Position numbers and translations under genes: made by a program. Positions 20,480 through 29,642 of a DNA stretch of 64,000 nucleotides are shown piece by piece. Numbering within the stretch: the first letter of the stretch is position 1; the number at the start of each line of letters is the position of its first letter. Source of the DNA: Carnobacterium viridans. Lineage in GTDB: Bacteria; Bacillota; Bacilli; Lactobacillales; Carnobacteriaceae. Where the stretch lies: NCBI RefSeq assembly GCF_900102725.1, contig NZ_FNJW01000008.1:1948501-2012500 (forward strand). Reading direction: 5' to 3'. The notes beneath the pieces are model-generated. The model had not been told where the DNA came from, did not search any database, and saw only the letters and a list, made by a program, of their open reading frames with translations.

Positions 20480-20843
20480 TGGAAGCGAGGGGAGTCGAAC
20501 CCCTGTCCAAATATATCGGCACCTAGACGTCTACGTTCATAGTTGTACTATTAAGGTTTCGCTCAGTATTAGCCGCACAACAGGCATCATACGTCGCTAG
20601 TCTGATGATCTCTTCTAAAACTTGCAGACGGAAAGTTTTAGCGTATCCCACTAATTATAGGACCCTTGCTCGAGCACATGGGCGATGCCGAGAGGATCTA
20701 CACTAAGCTGTTATTACGCAGCTAAAGCGTAAGAGTTATTATTGTTTTTATCAGTTATATTTAACTGTAACGTTTTAGCGTAGCCGTAACCTACGAAACG
20801 CGATCCAAGCTCGACCTATACCTGTCGATTCCGTAACGCTCCC
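20480..20843 (-). ncRNA. ssrA: tmRNA (SsrA)
   Basis: Transfer-messenger RNA rescuing stalled ribosomes with SmpB. The 5' end GGGAGCG (from 20843) pairs with the 3' CGCTTCC to give a 7-bp alanine-type acceptor stem with G3:U. The T arm contains GGGGTTCGACTCCCC. The tag frame runs 20752-20714 and encodes DKNNNNSYALAA followed by TAA TAA. The genome reads A-TAG after the acceptor stem, so CCA is not encoded and must be added. A possible extended -10 (TGTTATACT on the minus strand) lies near 20920. The length is about 364 nt. Confidence 0.95.
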
Positions 20844-21020
20844 TAAATGGGATGTATACAGAGAATGTTCTGTTTTGAATCATCATTAATCTGTTTAACT
20901 CTCTCCAAATAGTATAACATATTCTAGCGGAAAAGAAAATAATGGCGAAAAACAGTTTCTAAAAATGATTTCTTAGAACGGAATAAGGATTGCGATAAAC
21001 AACTCAAGATAATAGTAAAA

Positions 21021-21055
21021 TAAAAAAACACATCTTTTTAAGATGTGTTTTTTTG
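21021..21055. terminator. Bidirectional terminator
   Basis: A hairpin with stem core ACACATCTT/AAGATGTGT is flanked by seven A and seven T. It lies about 30 bp downstream of the small minus-strand gene that ends at 21087 and serves it. Confidence 0.8.
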
Positions 21056-21086
21056 TTTCTAGTTTAGTCATTAGAATGTATGTAAG

Positions 21087-21461
21087 TTATTCTAATGTTG
21101 AAGAACTTATCATTTGTTGTTTGGATGTTTGAACGTAAACATCATATAATTTAGACAATACCGTAATATCACCACTTGCAATTTTTGATAATTTCAAAAA
21201 TACAGGTTTCATAATCTCAGCATCATCATTTTCGTTAACAATAGCTAAGGCTTCACGATTCAGTATAAACAAATCATCTAATACTGTATGGTATTTTTTT
21301 ACGAATTCTTGGAGACCTTCTTTATCTTCTAGTAAAACATTTTTTAAACTTTGATTTTTTTCATGAAGATTTTCTAAGTATTCTCCAACAGTCATATCTA
21401 GTAAAGTTGAAACCTCTTCTAATTCATTAAAAAAATTATCATCAACATCGATTAACACCAG
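21087..21461 (-). CDS. Hypothetical acidic protein
   Basis: A 124-residue soluble, acidic, Leu-rich protein that I do not recognise. It looks all-alpha (ELEEVSTLLDMTVGEYLENL, then LSKLYDVYVQ) and has no signal peptide or membrane segment. The start is the GTG at 21461: a near-perfect GGAGGTG lies at 21474-21468, 6 nt upstream. The longer TTG start at 21476 would translate the RBS. The gene is monocistronic, divergent from ald, and ends at a strong terminator. Confidence 0.75.
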   Translation of the reverse strand: MVLIDVDDNFFNELEEVSTLLDMTVGEYLENLHEKNQSLKNVLLEDKEGLQEFVKKYHTVLDDLFILNREALAIVNENDDAEIMKPVFLKLSKIASGDITVLSKLYDVYVQTSKQQMISSSTLE

Positions 21462-21745
21462 TTCCACCTCCAACAATCACAATCACAATAACTGATTATA
21501 TAATATTCTAAACCAAATGCATATAGCATACAGAAATCGAATTAAATAATAGGTGTTTTTATAGACGAAATATGTCTAGGACACTAAAAATTATTTAAAT
21601 TAGTTTTGAAAACGAATAGAGCTGATAAAGAACAATATGAGAGAAACAAAGATAATCCTTCAAAATAGTTGGGTTCTATTTGATTCAGCGTTACAATGAT
21701 CCTATAGGATAAAAAAAGAAGATATAAAAATGGAGGGTATGAACA

Positions 21746-22861
21746 ATGAAAATCGGGATACCAAGAGAAATAAAAAATAATGAAAGTCGAGTAGCTATTT
21801 CTCCTGCTGGCGTAAATAGCCTTGTGGAAAATGGACACGAAGTCATCATAGAAGTGAACGCAGGAAAGACGGCCGGATTTACGGATGAAGACTATCAACT
21901 GTCAGGAGCCACATTGCTTGAAGATGCTGAGCAAATTTGGAATGCTGAAATGATCATTAAAGTAAAAGAACCTATTCCAAGCGAATACAAGTATTTCAAA
22001 AAAGGGATGATAGTGTTCACGTACTTGCATTTAGCGCCAGCTTTAGAATTAACTAAAGAGCTGATGAAAGCTGAAGTTACAGCTATTGGCTATGAAACAA
22101 TGGTCGGAACCGACGGAACATTACCTTTATTGACGCCAATGAGCCAAATTGCCGGAAGAATGGCTGCCCAAGTCGGTGCTGAATTTCTTGAGAGTGTCAA
22201 TCAAGGAAAAGGGATCTTGTTAAGCGGAGTGCCTGGCGTTCAAAAAGGAAAAGTAACCATCATAGGTGGTGGTGTTTCCGGAACAAATGCAGCCAAAATC
22301 GCAATCGGTCTAGGAGCAGAAGTGACAATTTTGGACGTTAATCCTAAGCGATTAGAAGAATTAGATGATCTATTTGAAAATAGAATCAACACACTTATGT
22401 CAAATGAATACAACATTGCAAAATCAGTTAAAGAAGCAGACTTAGTCATTGGAGCTGTATTGATCCCGGGATCTAAAGCACCAACCTTAGTAACAGAAGA
22501 AATGGTTAAACAAATGGAACCAGGTTCGGTTGTTGTTGATATAGCGGTTGACCAAGGGGGGATTTTTGAAACAGCTTCAGAAGTGACGACCCATGATGAT
22601 CCTGTTTACATCAAACATGGCGTTGTCCATTACGCAGTTGCCAACATGCCCGGAGCTGTTCCAAAAACATCTACTTTAGCCTTAACCAATGTAACCATTC
22701 CTTATGCAGTTGAAATTGCAAATAAAGGGCTGATTAAAGCAGCTAAAGAAAATGCAACGATTTATACGGGCATCAATGTTATGGCTGGAAAATTGACTAA
22801 AAAAGAAGTTGGAGAGTCATTAAATCTTCCGTATCATGAAGCCTTAAGTTCTTTTATGTAA
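21746..22861 (+). CDS. ald: Alanine dehydrogenase
   Basis: NAD-dependent reversible deamination of L-alanine to pyruvate and ammonia. At 371 residues it matches the family. The N-terminus [18 protein letters not shown] is diagnostic, the Rossmann motif is [13 protein letters not shown] (about residue 174), and the active-site region is VDQGGIFET. The RBS is ATGGAGGGTATGAAC. It stands alone with no visible terminator immediately after it. Confidence 0.96.
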   Translation: MKIGIPREIKNNESRVAISPAGVNSLVENGHEVIIEVNAGKTAGFTDEDYQLSGATLLEDAEQIWNAEMIIKVKEPIPSEYKYFKKGMIVFTYLHLAPALELTKELMKAEVTAIGYETMVGTDGTLPLLTPMSQIAGRMAAQVGAEFLESVNQGKGILLSGVPGVQKGKVTIIGGGVSGTNAAKIAIGLGAEVTILDVNPKRLEELDDLFENRINTLMSNEYNIAKSVKEADLVIGAVLIPGSKAPTLVTEEMVKQMEPGSVVVDIAVDQGGIFETASEVTTHDDPVYIKHGVVHYAVANMPGAVPKTSTLALTNVTIPYAVEIANKGLIKAAKENATIYTGINVMAGKLTKKEVGESLNLPYHEALSSFM

Positions 22862-22972
22862 TCTAATGAGTGTGTTTTGAAACAGAAGTTGCATTAAATG
22901 CATAAATAAATGAATTTCTTTCCGAAATGCAGTATACTAATGAAGAAACTAACTGCAAAAAGGAGCATTCGC

Positions 22973-23203
22973 ATGTCAAAAGGAAATAAAAAAATTCAAG
23001 TAGAAGTAAAAGAAACCCCTAATAATAGAGAAGGTTTTGTTGAGTTAGAGCTTTATGTGAATGACGAAAAAATTGGTCAATTGCAACAAGAAGAAGGCCA
23101 AACTGTTACCGTAAAAACCAATTCAGGAACAGAGTCTAAAGTAAGAACTGTCGATGAAGGCATAAATAAATTAATTATGGATTATAATTTACACCAAATG
23201 TAA
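22973..23203 (+). CDS. Small DUF2969-like protein
   Basis: A 76-residue charged protein (MSKGNKKIQVEVKE at the start, then an EGFVELELYVNDEKIGQL stretch) that resembles the DUF2969 family of Lactobacillales, which is often found near rodA; here rodA is 1.3 kb downstream. The start is the ATG at 22973 behind AAAAAGGAGC; the upstream frame from 22910 would include the RBS. No catalytic motif is seen and function is unknown. A terminator follows. Confidence 0.72.
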   Translation: MSKGNKKIQVEVKETPNNREGFVELELYVNDEKIGQLQQEEGQTVTVKTNSGTESKVRTVDEGINKLIMDYNLHQM

Positions 23204-23230
23204 ATTTGAATGAGCAATAAACTGAATCTA

Positions 23231-23266
23231 AAAGATCAATCCTACTTTAGGGTTGATTTTTTTTTT
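23231..23266 (+). terminator. Terminator after the DUF2969-like gene
   Basis: A 9-bp stem with one wobble (23235-23243 with 23249-23257), a 5-nt loop and a run of ten T. Confidence 0.85.
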
Positions 23267-23361
23267 AACTACATTGTTATTAAGAGCATCCTAAAAGCTT
23301 TTTGAACCCATCTATGCTATGCTTTTTCTATACATAACTTAACGTAAAGGATGTGATTGTT

Positions 23362-24348
23362 TTGTCAACGAATGCAAAGTCCGCTTCTTTTAAAGATAGA
23401 TTTAAGCATTTTTTAGAAGTACTAAAACCCAATTGGGCAAGAGCTGAAGTTTCATCAAATGCAGCTGAACTAGCTTACTTCACTCTATTATCCTTATTCC
23501 CGATTTTATTGGTCGTAGCGAACGTTATTCCTCTCTTTCCAATAGATGCAGCAGATATATTGCCAATGGTAGAAACAGCTGTTCCGCCAGATATTTACAA
23601 TGTTTTAGCTCCAATTCTAGAAAGTTATTTGAATAGTTCAAGCGGAGGCGCTATCTCTATTGGTTTGATTACGTCATTGTGGTCTGCCAGTAAAGCTTTT
23701 AATGCATTACAAAATGTTTTAAATGACGTCTATGGGGTAGAAAAAAGGAATAATTTTATTATTGTTCGTTTAGTTTCTTTCTTAGTACAATTAGCCATCG
23801 TGGCGATTGTAGGAGTTCTGATCTTCGTCTTTGTATTTGGTGAATTTATCTTATTATTCATCGAAGATTTTGTAGGAATCGAACTAGATTTTATTTTACA
23901 AATATTTAGTTTAAAATGGTTGGTTTTATTTATTGTCTTGATTCTAATCATTACAATGGTTTACTTCTTAGTACCAAATCACCGTATGCACATCAAGTAT
24001 GCTCTTCCAGGAGCAGTATTTGCTACGATAGGTTGGATGGTTTTATCACAAGCCTTCACACTTTATGTGCAATTCGCTGGAGGGGAAGCAGCTGCTAGTG
24101 CGACGTTTGGAGTCTTCATTGTTTTGATGCTGTGGCTCTATTTATCGGCTATCATTTTACTGTTAGGTGCTCTGATTAATGCCGTTTACTTTGAAATTAA
24201 AACAGGTAAATCGGTTCAAGAAGTTAAGATTGAAAAAGATAATGAAGAGAAAGACGATAAGGAAAAAGAATATCCAGATGATTCAGAATCAATTCAACAT
24301 AAAAAATTAGTGAAATTAAAAACAGTAGAGAAACATAAAGAAGACTGA
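23362..24348 (+). CDS. YihY/BrkB family membrane protein
   Basis: A 328-residue integral membrane protein of the YihY/virulence factor BrkB family. About six hydrophobic segments are visible after NAAELAYFTLLSLFP, with the family feature GLITSLWSASKAFNAL. The C-terminal 55 residues are highly charged (Lys/Glu/Asp) and probably cytoplasmic. I chose the TTG at 23362 because AAAGGATGTGA, one mismatch from the ideal RBS, ends 5 nt before it; the GTG at 23353 is inside that RBS. The early link to RNase BN was withdrawn; the function is unknown. Confidence 0.85.
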   Translation: MSTNAKSASFKDRFKHFLEVLKPNWARAEVSSNAAELAYFTLLSLFPILLVVANVIPLFPIDAADILPMVETAVPPDIYNVLAPILESYLNSSSGGAISIGLITSLWSASKAFNALQNVLNDVYGVEKRNNFIIVRLVSFLVQLAIVAIVGVLIFVFVFGEFILLFIEDFVGIELDFILQIFSLKWLVLFIVLILIITMVYFLVPNHRMHIKYALPGAVFATIGWMVLSQAFTLYVQFAGGEAAASATFGVFIVLMLWLYLSAIILLLGALINAVYFEIKTGKSVQEVKIEKDNEEKDDKEKEYPDDSESIQHKKLVKLKTVEKHKED

Positions 24349-24372
24349 GTGAAGACTCAGTTTTCTTTTTCT
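24342..24372 (+). terminator. Terminator overlapping the yihY stop
   Basis: A 7-bp perfect stem (24344-24350 with 24355-24361) and a T-rich tail. A second GC-rich hairpin (CAGGC/GCCTG, 24424-24443) precedes rodA. Confidence 0.6.
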
Positions 24373-24516
24373 TTAATCATAGTTAAATAGAGAAGCACTG
24401 TAAGATTTTTCTAAGAAAGGAGACAGGCCTTTTTTTTAGCCTGGTTTTCTTATATAATGGATGGAGTTTGAGGAAGACATTTTTTAATAGATAGGACACA
24501 AGGAGAATTTTAAAAA

Positions 24517-25692
24517 ATGACAGAAAATAAAGAAACAAAAATAGATTATGGGATTATCTTATCCGTATTGTTGCTAGCAATCATTAGTATTGCGACTATC
24601 TATTCAACCACTCATTTAACTGCGAACTCTGGAATCGGTGCTACAGTGATGCAAATCATCTGGTACGTAGTTGGTGCAGTTGCCATCGTAGTGATCATGC
24701 AGTTTGATTCGGAGCAGTTATGGAAACTTGCCCCGATAGCGTATGGATTTGGGCTTTTTCTATTAGTGTTGGTATTATTCTTTTATGACCGGCCTACTGA
24801 GTTAAGTACCGGAGCAAAAAGCTGGTTTAAGATAGGTCCATTAACCTTTCAGCCCTCGGAGATCATGAAAATAGCTTTTATTCTAATGCTGGCTCGTGTC
24901 GTTACAAAACACAACGGCGATTATCCAACTCATTACCCTAAAGCCGATTTTTTATTGATAGGTAAAATCATATTAACGTCTATTCCACCACTGGTACTCG
25001 TTATGTTACAAAATGACTTAGGTTCAACATTAGTCTTTATTGCCATTATTATTGGTTTAATGTTGATTTCAGGAGTTACTTGGAAAATTATTCTGCCACT
25101 ATTTTCAGGAGTTGCCGCTCTTGGTGGAACCTTACTGGTATTAGTTGTATACAATCGTGACTTTTTATTGCGATTGGGTTTTAAACCGTATCAATTTTCT
25201 CGGATAGATTCCTGGTTGAATCCTTACGGAGATTCAGGTGATACTTCTTATCAACTGATCCAAAGTATTAAAGCAATTGGGTCAGGAAAAATGTTCGGTA
25301 AAGGCTTTGGGACATCAGAAGTGTATGTGCCGGTTCGAGAGTCTGATATGATTTTTTCAACGATTGGAGAGAATTTTGGTTTTCTTGGCAGTTGTATTTT
25401 AATTTTTATCTACTTCTTACTAATCTACCAAATGATCCGCATTTGTTTTGATACGAAAAATGAATTCTACGCGTATATTGCAACCGGCGTAATCATGATG
25501 ATTCTGTTCCATGTTTTTGAAAATGTTGGGATGAGTATTGGATTGCTTCCGTTAACTGGGATACCACTGCCATTTATTTCTCAAGGTGGAACGGCATTGT
25601 TAGGAAATATGATGGGTGTCGGACTTATTATGTCGATGAGGTACCATTACCGCAGTTACATGTTCTCTGAAGAAGATGAAGATTTCAAATAA
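24517..25692 (+). CDS. rodA: SEDS peptidoglycan polymerase RodA
   Basis: A polytopic membrane glycosyltransferase that polymerises lipid II for cell elongation with a class B PBP. The 391-residue protein has about ten membrane segments. It carries family motifs including GAKSWFKIGPLTFQPSE, the conserved Asp in DLGST, GSGKMFGKGFG, and the C-terminal LPLTGIPLPFISQGGT. RodA is preferred over FtsW on sequence and on proximity to the DUF2969-like gene. A TATAAT is seen at 24453-24458. Confidence 0.93.
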   Translation: MTENKETKIDYGIILSVLLLAIISIATIYSTTHLTANSGIGATVMQIIWYVVGAVAIVVIMQFDSEQLWKLAPIAYGFGLFLLVLVLFFYDRPTELSTGAKSWFKIGPLTFQPSEIMKIAFILMLARVVTKHNGDYPTHYPKADFLLIGKIILTSIPPLVLVMLQNDLGSTLVFIAIIIGLMLISGVTWKIILPLFSGVAALGGTLLVLVVYNRDFLLRLGFKPYQFSRIDSWLNPYGDSGDTSYQLIQSIKAIGSGKMFGKGFGTSEVYVPVRESDMIFSTIGENFGFLGSCILIFIYFLLIYQMIRICFDTKNEFYAYIATGVIMMILFHVFENVGMSIGLLPLTGIPLPFISQGGTALLGNMMGVGLIMSMRYHYRSYMFSEEDEDFK

Positions 25693-25720
25693 AATGAGTA
25701 CTATATTGGAGTGAGTTTCA

Positions 25721-26077
25721 ATGCTTGAATTGTATCAACACCCCACGTGTTCAACCTGTAAGGCAGCAAGGAAATGGTTGGATGACCATTTAATCGAGTA
25801 CCGCGCAATAAACATGATTGAGAATCCACCAACACAGGAAACCTTGATTAACTTGATGAGCCAAACAGATCTACCAGTGCTTCGCTTTTTTAACACAAGT
25901 GGGAATCGCTACCGAGAGTTAGGATTGAAAAATAGAGTGCCAAACATGAACATAACCGAATGTGCAGCCGTTTTGGCTTCAGATGGAATGCTGATCAAAA
26001 GACCTTTGCTGACTGATGGCAAGAGAACAACTCTTGGTTTTAAAGAAGATATCTATGAACAGACTTGGATAAAATAA
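25721..26077 (+). CDS. ArsC/Spx family protein
   Basis: A 118-residue thioredoxin-fold protein of the ArsC/Spx/YusI family. The redox motif CSTCKA sits at residues 10-15 and IKRPLL, typical of ArsC-like proteins, near residue 95. It lacks the length and C-terminus of Spx (about 131 residues). It is probably a glutaredoxin-like reductase rather than a real arsenate reductase, since no ars genes are near. The stop lies just before gcvH, an order also known from Bacillus (yusI next to gcvH). Confidence 0.85.
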   Translation: MLELYQHPTCSTCKAARKWLDDHLIEYRAINMIENPPTQETLINLMSQTDLPVLRFFNTSGNRYRELGLKNRVPNMNITECAAVLASDGMLIKRPLLTDGKRTTLGFKEDIYEQTWIK

Positions 26078-26100
26078 AGAACCAGAATGGAGCGATCGAA

Positions 26101-26451
26101 TTGGAAAAGCAAATGAAATATAGTGAAAACGGCTTATGGGTATTAAAAGAAGGCGACAATTATCGTATTGGATTATCTGAAAAAGGGCAAGATGATTTAG
26201 GCGAAGTTATGTTTGTTGAACTTCCAAATACGCTAGATGAAGTAAGAGAAAATGATGTCTTATTAGGAGTCGAAGGGGCAAAAGCTGTTACTGAACTGTT
26301 GTCTCCATTAACAGGTGTAGTGGTTCAATTCCATGCAGAACTAACAGACAATCCTGAACAACTAAATAGCATGGACAAAAACGACAATTGGATTCTTGAA
26401 TTAAAAGACGTAGAACCGGATGCTTTTGAAAAATTGTCGGCTGAAGTCTAG
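26101..26451 (+). CDS. gcvH: Glycine cleavage H-like lipoyl protein
   Basis: A 116-residue lipoyl-domain protein. The lipoylation Lys is in GVEGAKAVTELLSPLTG, equivalent to the ESVKA site of GcvH, followed by the usual VVQFHAELTDNPEQLN. No gcvT or gcvP is nearby, so in this organism it may act mainly as a lipoate relay, as GcvH does in Bacillus; that is inference. The TTG at 26101 is chosen: TGGAGCG lies 6 nt upstream. An in-frame ATG at 26065 is inside the previous gene and has no RBS. Confidence 0.88.
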   Translation: MEKQMKYSENGLWVLKEGDNYRIGLSEKGQDDLGEVMFVELPNTLDEVRENDVLLGVEGAKAVTELLSPLTGVVVQFHAELTDNPEQLNSMDKNDNWILELKDVEPDAFEKLSAEV

Positions 26452-26460
26452 AAATTAAAG

Positions 26461-26489
26461 TTGACAGAAAAAAAATGCTCTGTTAGAAT
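26461..26489 (+). promoter_or_regulatory. Promoter of the metNPQ leader
   Basis: A perfect -35 TTGACA (26461-26466), a 17-bp spacer and TAGAAT (26484-26489). Transcription should start near 26496, at the T-box. Confidence 0.85.
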
Positions 26490-26495
26490 ATGTTA

Positions 26496-26803
26496 AATAT
26501 CAATAACGCGATGATAAGAAGAGTACGTTCGTAATAACCATTTATAGAGAGCCTTGTTCGCTGGAAAAAGGTAATGGGAATTGAGCCGAAGATGGTCTTT
26601 GAGCAGAATAAGTGAATGCTTTGCATAAGCCTATTCCGGGTGCACCCGATAACGTGCCACAGTATAAAAAAGTTGAAAAATACTTGAGTACTGTATGAGG
26701 TTGATTTAGTGATGAATCAGCAAATTAAGGTGGTAACACGAAAAGTCAGAACTTTCGTCCTTATAGTAAGCAGTGCGCTTAGTATAAGGGCGAAAGTTTT
26801 TTT
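26496..26803 (+). promoter_or_regulatory. T-box riboswitch, methionine type
   Basis: A tRNA-sensing leader. Stem I has the GATGATAAGAAGAGTAC element; the specifier loop reads GAAG-ATG-GTCTTTGAG with ATG at 26592-26594, which implies tRNA-Met. The T-box AAGGTGGTAACACG is at 26727-26740; its UGGU pairs with the A73-CCA end of tRNA-Met. The terminator stem is 26751-26765 with 26783-26797, followed by seven T. Uncharged tRNA-Met should favour readthrough into metNPQ. Confidence 0.92.
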
Positions 26804-26832
26804 ATTTGAATGAATTAGGAGGTGGATCAAAA

Positions 26833-27873
26833 GTGATTGAACTAACAAATATAAAAAAAGTATTTCAAACAAAACAAGGCAGTTTAACGGCTGTCAAAGA
26901 TATCAATGTTTCCATCAAAGATGGTGAAATTTATGGAATCGTTGGGTATTCTGGAGCTGGAAAGAGTACATTGGTCCGAATGTTCAATGGACTAGAAACA
27001 CCAACAGACGGTACAGTAGCTATTGAAGGAAACATTATTTCACAATTAAAAGGAAAAAAGCTCAGAAAAGAACGCCAGAAAATCGGGATGATCTTTCAAC
27101 ATTTCAACCTGTTATGGTCTAGGACAGTTGAAGAAAATATTCTTTTTCCGCTTGAATTGGCAAAAATTCCTAAAAAAGAACGTGAAGCTAAAGCCAAAGA
27201 ACTTATTGGTTTAGTAGGGTTAGAAGGAAGAGAAAAAGCTTATCCGTCGCAACTTTCAGGTGGTCAAAAACAGCGGGTTGGAATTGCGCGAGCACTCGCT
27301 AACGATCCAACATTATTGCTTTGTGACGAGGCAACAAGTGCATTGGATCCACAGACTACAGATGAAGTACTCGATTTACTATTGGATATCAACAAGCGTT
27401 TAAACCTAACGATTGTCTTGATCACACATGAGATGCACGTGATTCGTAAAATTTGTGACAAGGTTGCAGTTATGGATGATGGGAAAATTGTTGAAGAAGG
27501 TTCTGTCATTGATGTATTCAAAAAACCACAACAAGACATTACTAAACGCTTTATTCGCCAAGATGCAAATCCAGACAGTGAAGATACCGATATGATTTTT
27601 GAAGAATTGTTGGTAGAATATCCTGAAGGAAAAATTGTTCACTTAACGTTCCATGGGCAACAAGCCAAGATGCCGATTATGTCAAAAATCGTTCGAGAAG
27701 ATGGCGTCGATTTAAGCATTATTCAAGGAAGTATTCAACAAACACAAGATGGCACAATTGGATCGCTTTATGTTCAACTAACGGGTGAAAGTCAAAGAAT
27801 CGAAGTGGCTATTGAAGAATTAAGAAAACTTGAGGTAGAAGTAGAGGTGGTAGAACATGTTGTCGAAACTTAA
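26833..27873 (+). CDS. metN: Methionine ABC transporter ATP-binding protein
   Basis: The ATPase of the MetNPQ importer for D/L-methionine. Walker A GYSGAGKST, signature LSGGQKQR and Walker B LLLCDEATSALD are all present. The C-terminal NIL domain (about residues 270-346) binds methionine and mediates trans-inhibition in homologues. The GTG at 26833 follows AGGAGGTGGATC and gives 346 residues; the upstream ATG at 26806 would include the RBS. The end overlaps metP by 17 bp. The Met T-box lies directly upstream. Confidence 0.95.
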   Translation: MIELTNIKKVFQTKQGSLTAVKDINVSIKDGEIYGIVGYSGAGKSTLVRMFNGLETPTDGTVAIEGNIISQLKGKKLRKERQKIGMIFQHFNLLWSRTVEENILFPLELAKIPKKEREAKAKELIGLVGLEGREKAYPSQLSGGQKQRVGIARALANDPTLLLCDEATSALDPQTTDEVLDLLLDINKRLNLTIVLITHEMHVIRKICDKVAVMDDGKIVEEGSVIDVFKKPQQDITKRFIRQDANPDSEDTDMIFEELLVEYPEGKIVHLTFHGQQAKMPIMSKIVREDGVDLSIIQGSIQQTQDGTIGSLYVQLTGESQRIEVAIEELRKLEVEVEVVEHVVET

Positions 27874-28561
27874 TTTAGGAACGAGTGTTTTATCACAATA
27901 CTTTGATTTTTCAGAAGTTGATTGGGAAAAAATGCAAGAGGCAACGATAGAGACGATCGGTATGACGATTGGTTCAGTAGTCATTATCTTTTTTGCAGGT
28001 TTGCTGCTAGGTTTACTATTGTATGAAACAAATGGGAAAGATACATTGGCAGCTAAAACACTTTACAGAGTTGTCGCTATTTTAGTCAATGTCTTCCGTT
28101 CTATTCCTTTTATTATTTTAATTGTGTTATTGCTTCCAGTTACCAAAACACTTGTAGGCTCAATTACTGGTCCAACAGCAGCATTACCAGCATTAATCAT
28201 TGCTTCATCTCCATTTTTTGCACGATTGGTTGAAATTGGGTTTCGAGAAATCGATAAAGGTGTTGTTGAAGCCGCTGAAGCAATGGGGGCCAATAAATGG
28301 CAAATTATTTATAAAGTCTTGATTCCAGAAAGTTTGCCAGCTATTGTATCAGGAATTACAGTCACAACCATTTCTTTAGTGGGGTATACGGCAATGGCTG
28401 GTGTGATTGGAGCAGGCGGTTTAGGAAACCTCGCTTATCTTGATGGGTTCCAGCGAAATCAAAGTACAGTAGTTTTAGTCGCAACGTTAATCATTTTAGT
28501 CATCGTCTTTATTATACAAGCTATTGGAGATGTGATCGTTAAGAAAGTGGATAAACGTTAA
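27857..28561 (+). CDS. metP: Methionine ABC transporter permease
   Basis: The 234-residue membrane subunit (MetI/MetP) with about five hydrophobic segments and the ATPase-coupling EAA loop EAAEAMGANKWQIIYKVLIP. The ATG overlaps metN. It is followed by a 114-bp gap with no clear signal before metQ. Confidence 0.94.
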   Translation: MLSKLNLGTSVLSQYFDFSEVDWEKMQEATIETIGMTIGSVVIIFFAGLLLGLLLYETNGKDTLAAKTLYRVVAILVNVFRSIPFIILIVLLLPVTKTLVGSITGPTAALPALIIASSPFFARLVEIGFREIDKGVVEAAEAMGANKWQIIYKVLIPESLPAIVSGITVTTISLVGYTAMAGVIGAGGLGNLAYLDGFQRNQSTVVLVATLIILVIVFIIQAIGDVIVKKVDKR

Positions 28562-28675
28562 ACAGCTAAGTGAAAAACGAACAACCATCGCTAGCTGATT
28601 AAAAAGCACTACCGCAGTTTAAATAGGGGATTTAAAAAGCATTAAAAAAATTAGAAAAAATAGGGGGATTTAAAG

Positions 28676-29521
28676 ATGAAAAAGAAAACAATCTTATCAG
28701 CATTAGTAACAACAGGAGTAGTATTAACATTAGCTGCTTGTGGCAACGAAGAAAGCAGTACTGAATCAAGTGGTTCAGGAGCAGAAGAAACAACGATCAA
28801 AATTGGGGCCAGCAACGTGCCGCATGCTGAAATCTTAGAATTCGCTGCGCCAATTCTTGAAGAAGAAGGTGTTACTTTAGATATCACTACTTACAACGAT
28901 TATGTTATACCAAATGTGGCATTAGATGAAGGCGAAATTGATGCCAACTACTTCCAACATATTCCATTTTTTGATGCAGCTGTAGAAGAAAACGGTTATG
29001 ATTTTGTGAATGCTGGAAGCATTCATATCGAACCGTTAGCAATCTTTTCTCAACGTTATGAAAGTTTAGAAGATGTAGAAGATGGCGCAACTGTCTTAGT
29101 CAGCAACAACCAAGCAGACTGGGGCCGAGTGATCGGAATCTTCCAAGAAGCAGGTCTAGTAACCGTGAAAGATGGCGTAGACCTTACAACAGCTACGTTT
29201 GATGACATTGAAGAAAACCCTAAGAACTTGGAATTTGAATATGAAAATGATCCAGCATTGATGACAACATTGTACCAACAAGATGAAGCAGAACTAATTG
29301 CTATCAACTCAAACTTTGCTGTAGATCAAGACATCAGCCCGCTTGACGATTCAGTTGCTATTGAAAGTTCGTCTTCTCCATATGCAAATATTATTGCCGT
29401 TCGTTCAGAAGATGCTGAAGATCCAGCTATTTTGAAATTGGTAGAAGTATTGAAATCCGAAGAAGTACAAGATTTCATCTTAGAAGAATGGGATGGAGCA
29501 GTTGTTCCCGTAGAAGAATAA
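28676..29521 (+). CDS. metQ: Methionine-binding lipoprotein MetQ
   Basis: The substrate-binding lipoprotein (NlpA/MetQ family, 281 residues). The signal peptide ends at a lipobox LAAC-G near residue 22, followed by a Ser/Glu-rich linker. Family features include IKIGASNVPHAEILEF, EGEIDANYFQHIPF and the C-terminal KSEEVQDFI. The RBS is AGGGGGAT. It is the last gene of the T-box-controlled operon and is followed by a strong terminator. Confidence 0.95.
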   Translation: MKKKTILSALVTTGVVLTLAACGNEESSTESSGSGAEETTIKIGASNVPHAEILEFAAPILEEEGVTLDITTYNDYVIPNVALDEGEIDANYFQHIPFFDAAVEENGYDFVNAGSIHIEPLAIFSQRYESLEDVEDGATVLVSNNQADWGRVIGIFQEAGLVTVKDGVDLTTATFDDIEENPKNLEFEYENDPALMTTLYQQDEAELIAINSNFAVDQDISPLDDSVAIESSSSPYANIIAVRSEDAEDPAILKLVEVLKSEEVQDFILEEWDGAVVPVEE

Positions 29522-29527
29522 GCTAAA

Positions 29528-29568
29528 TAAAAAGTAAGAAGCAGATAAAATAGCTTCTTACTTTTTTT
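29528..29568. terminator. Bidirectional terminator, metQ/lacI-type gene
   Basis: A 13-bp stem AAAAGTAAGAAGC with its complement, flanked by A and T runs, lies between convergent genes. Confidence 0.88.
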
Positions 29569-29589
29569 GTGCTGGAAAATGTACTGAAT

Positions 29590-29616
29590 TTCTGGAGGAA
29601 TAGGGATTGTTTGTAG
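29590..29616 (+). repeat. Copy of a dispersed repeat end
   Basis: These 27 bp match 36572-36546 (opposite strand) at 26 of 27 positions, with weaker similarity continuing further. It is probably a fragment of the element seen at 36.4-36.6 kb. Confidence 0.65.
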
Positions 29617-29642
29617 AAAGCCATGAGGACGTTGTTGCTGTT

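Noticed and set aside
20480-20510. tRNA gene suggested by GGTTCGAC on the minus strand
   Set aside because: It is the T arm of tmRNA. No separate tRNA gene was recognised in the window.
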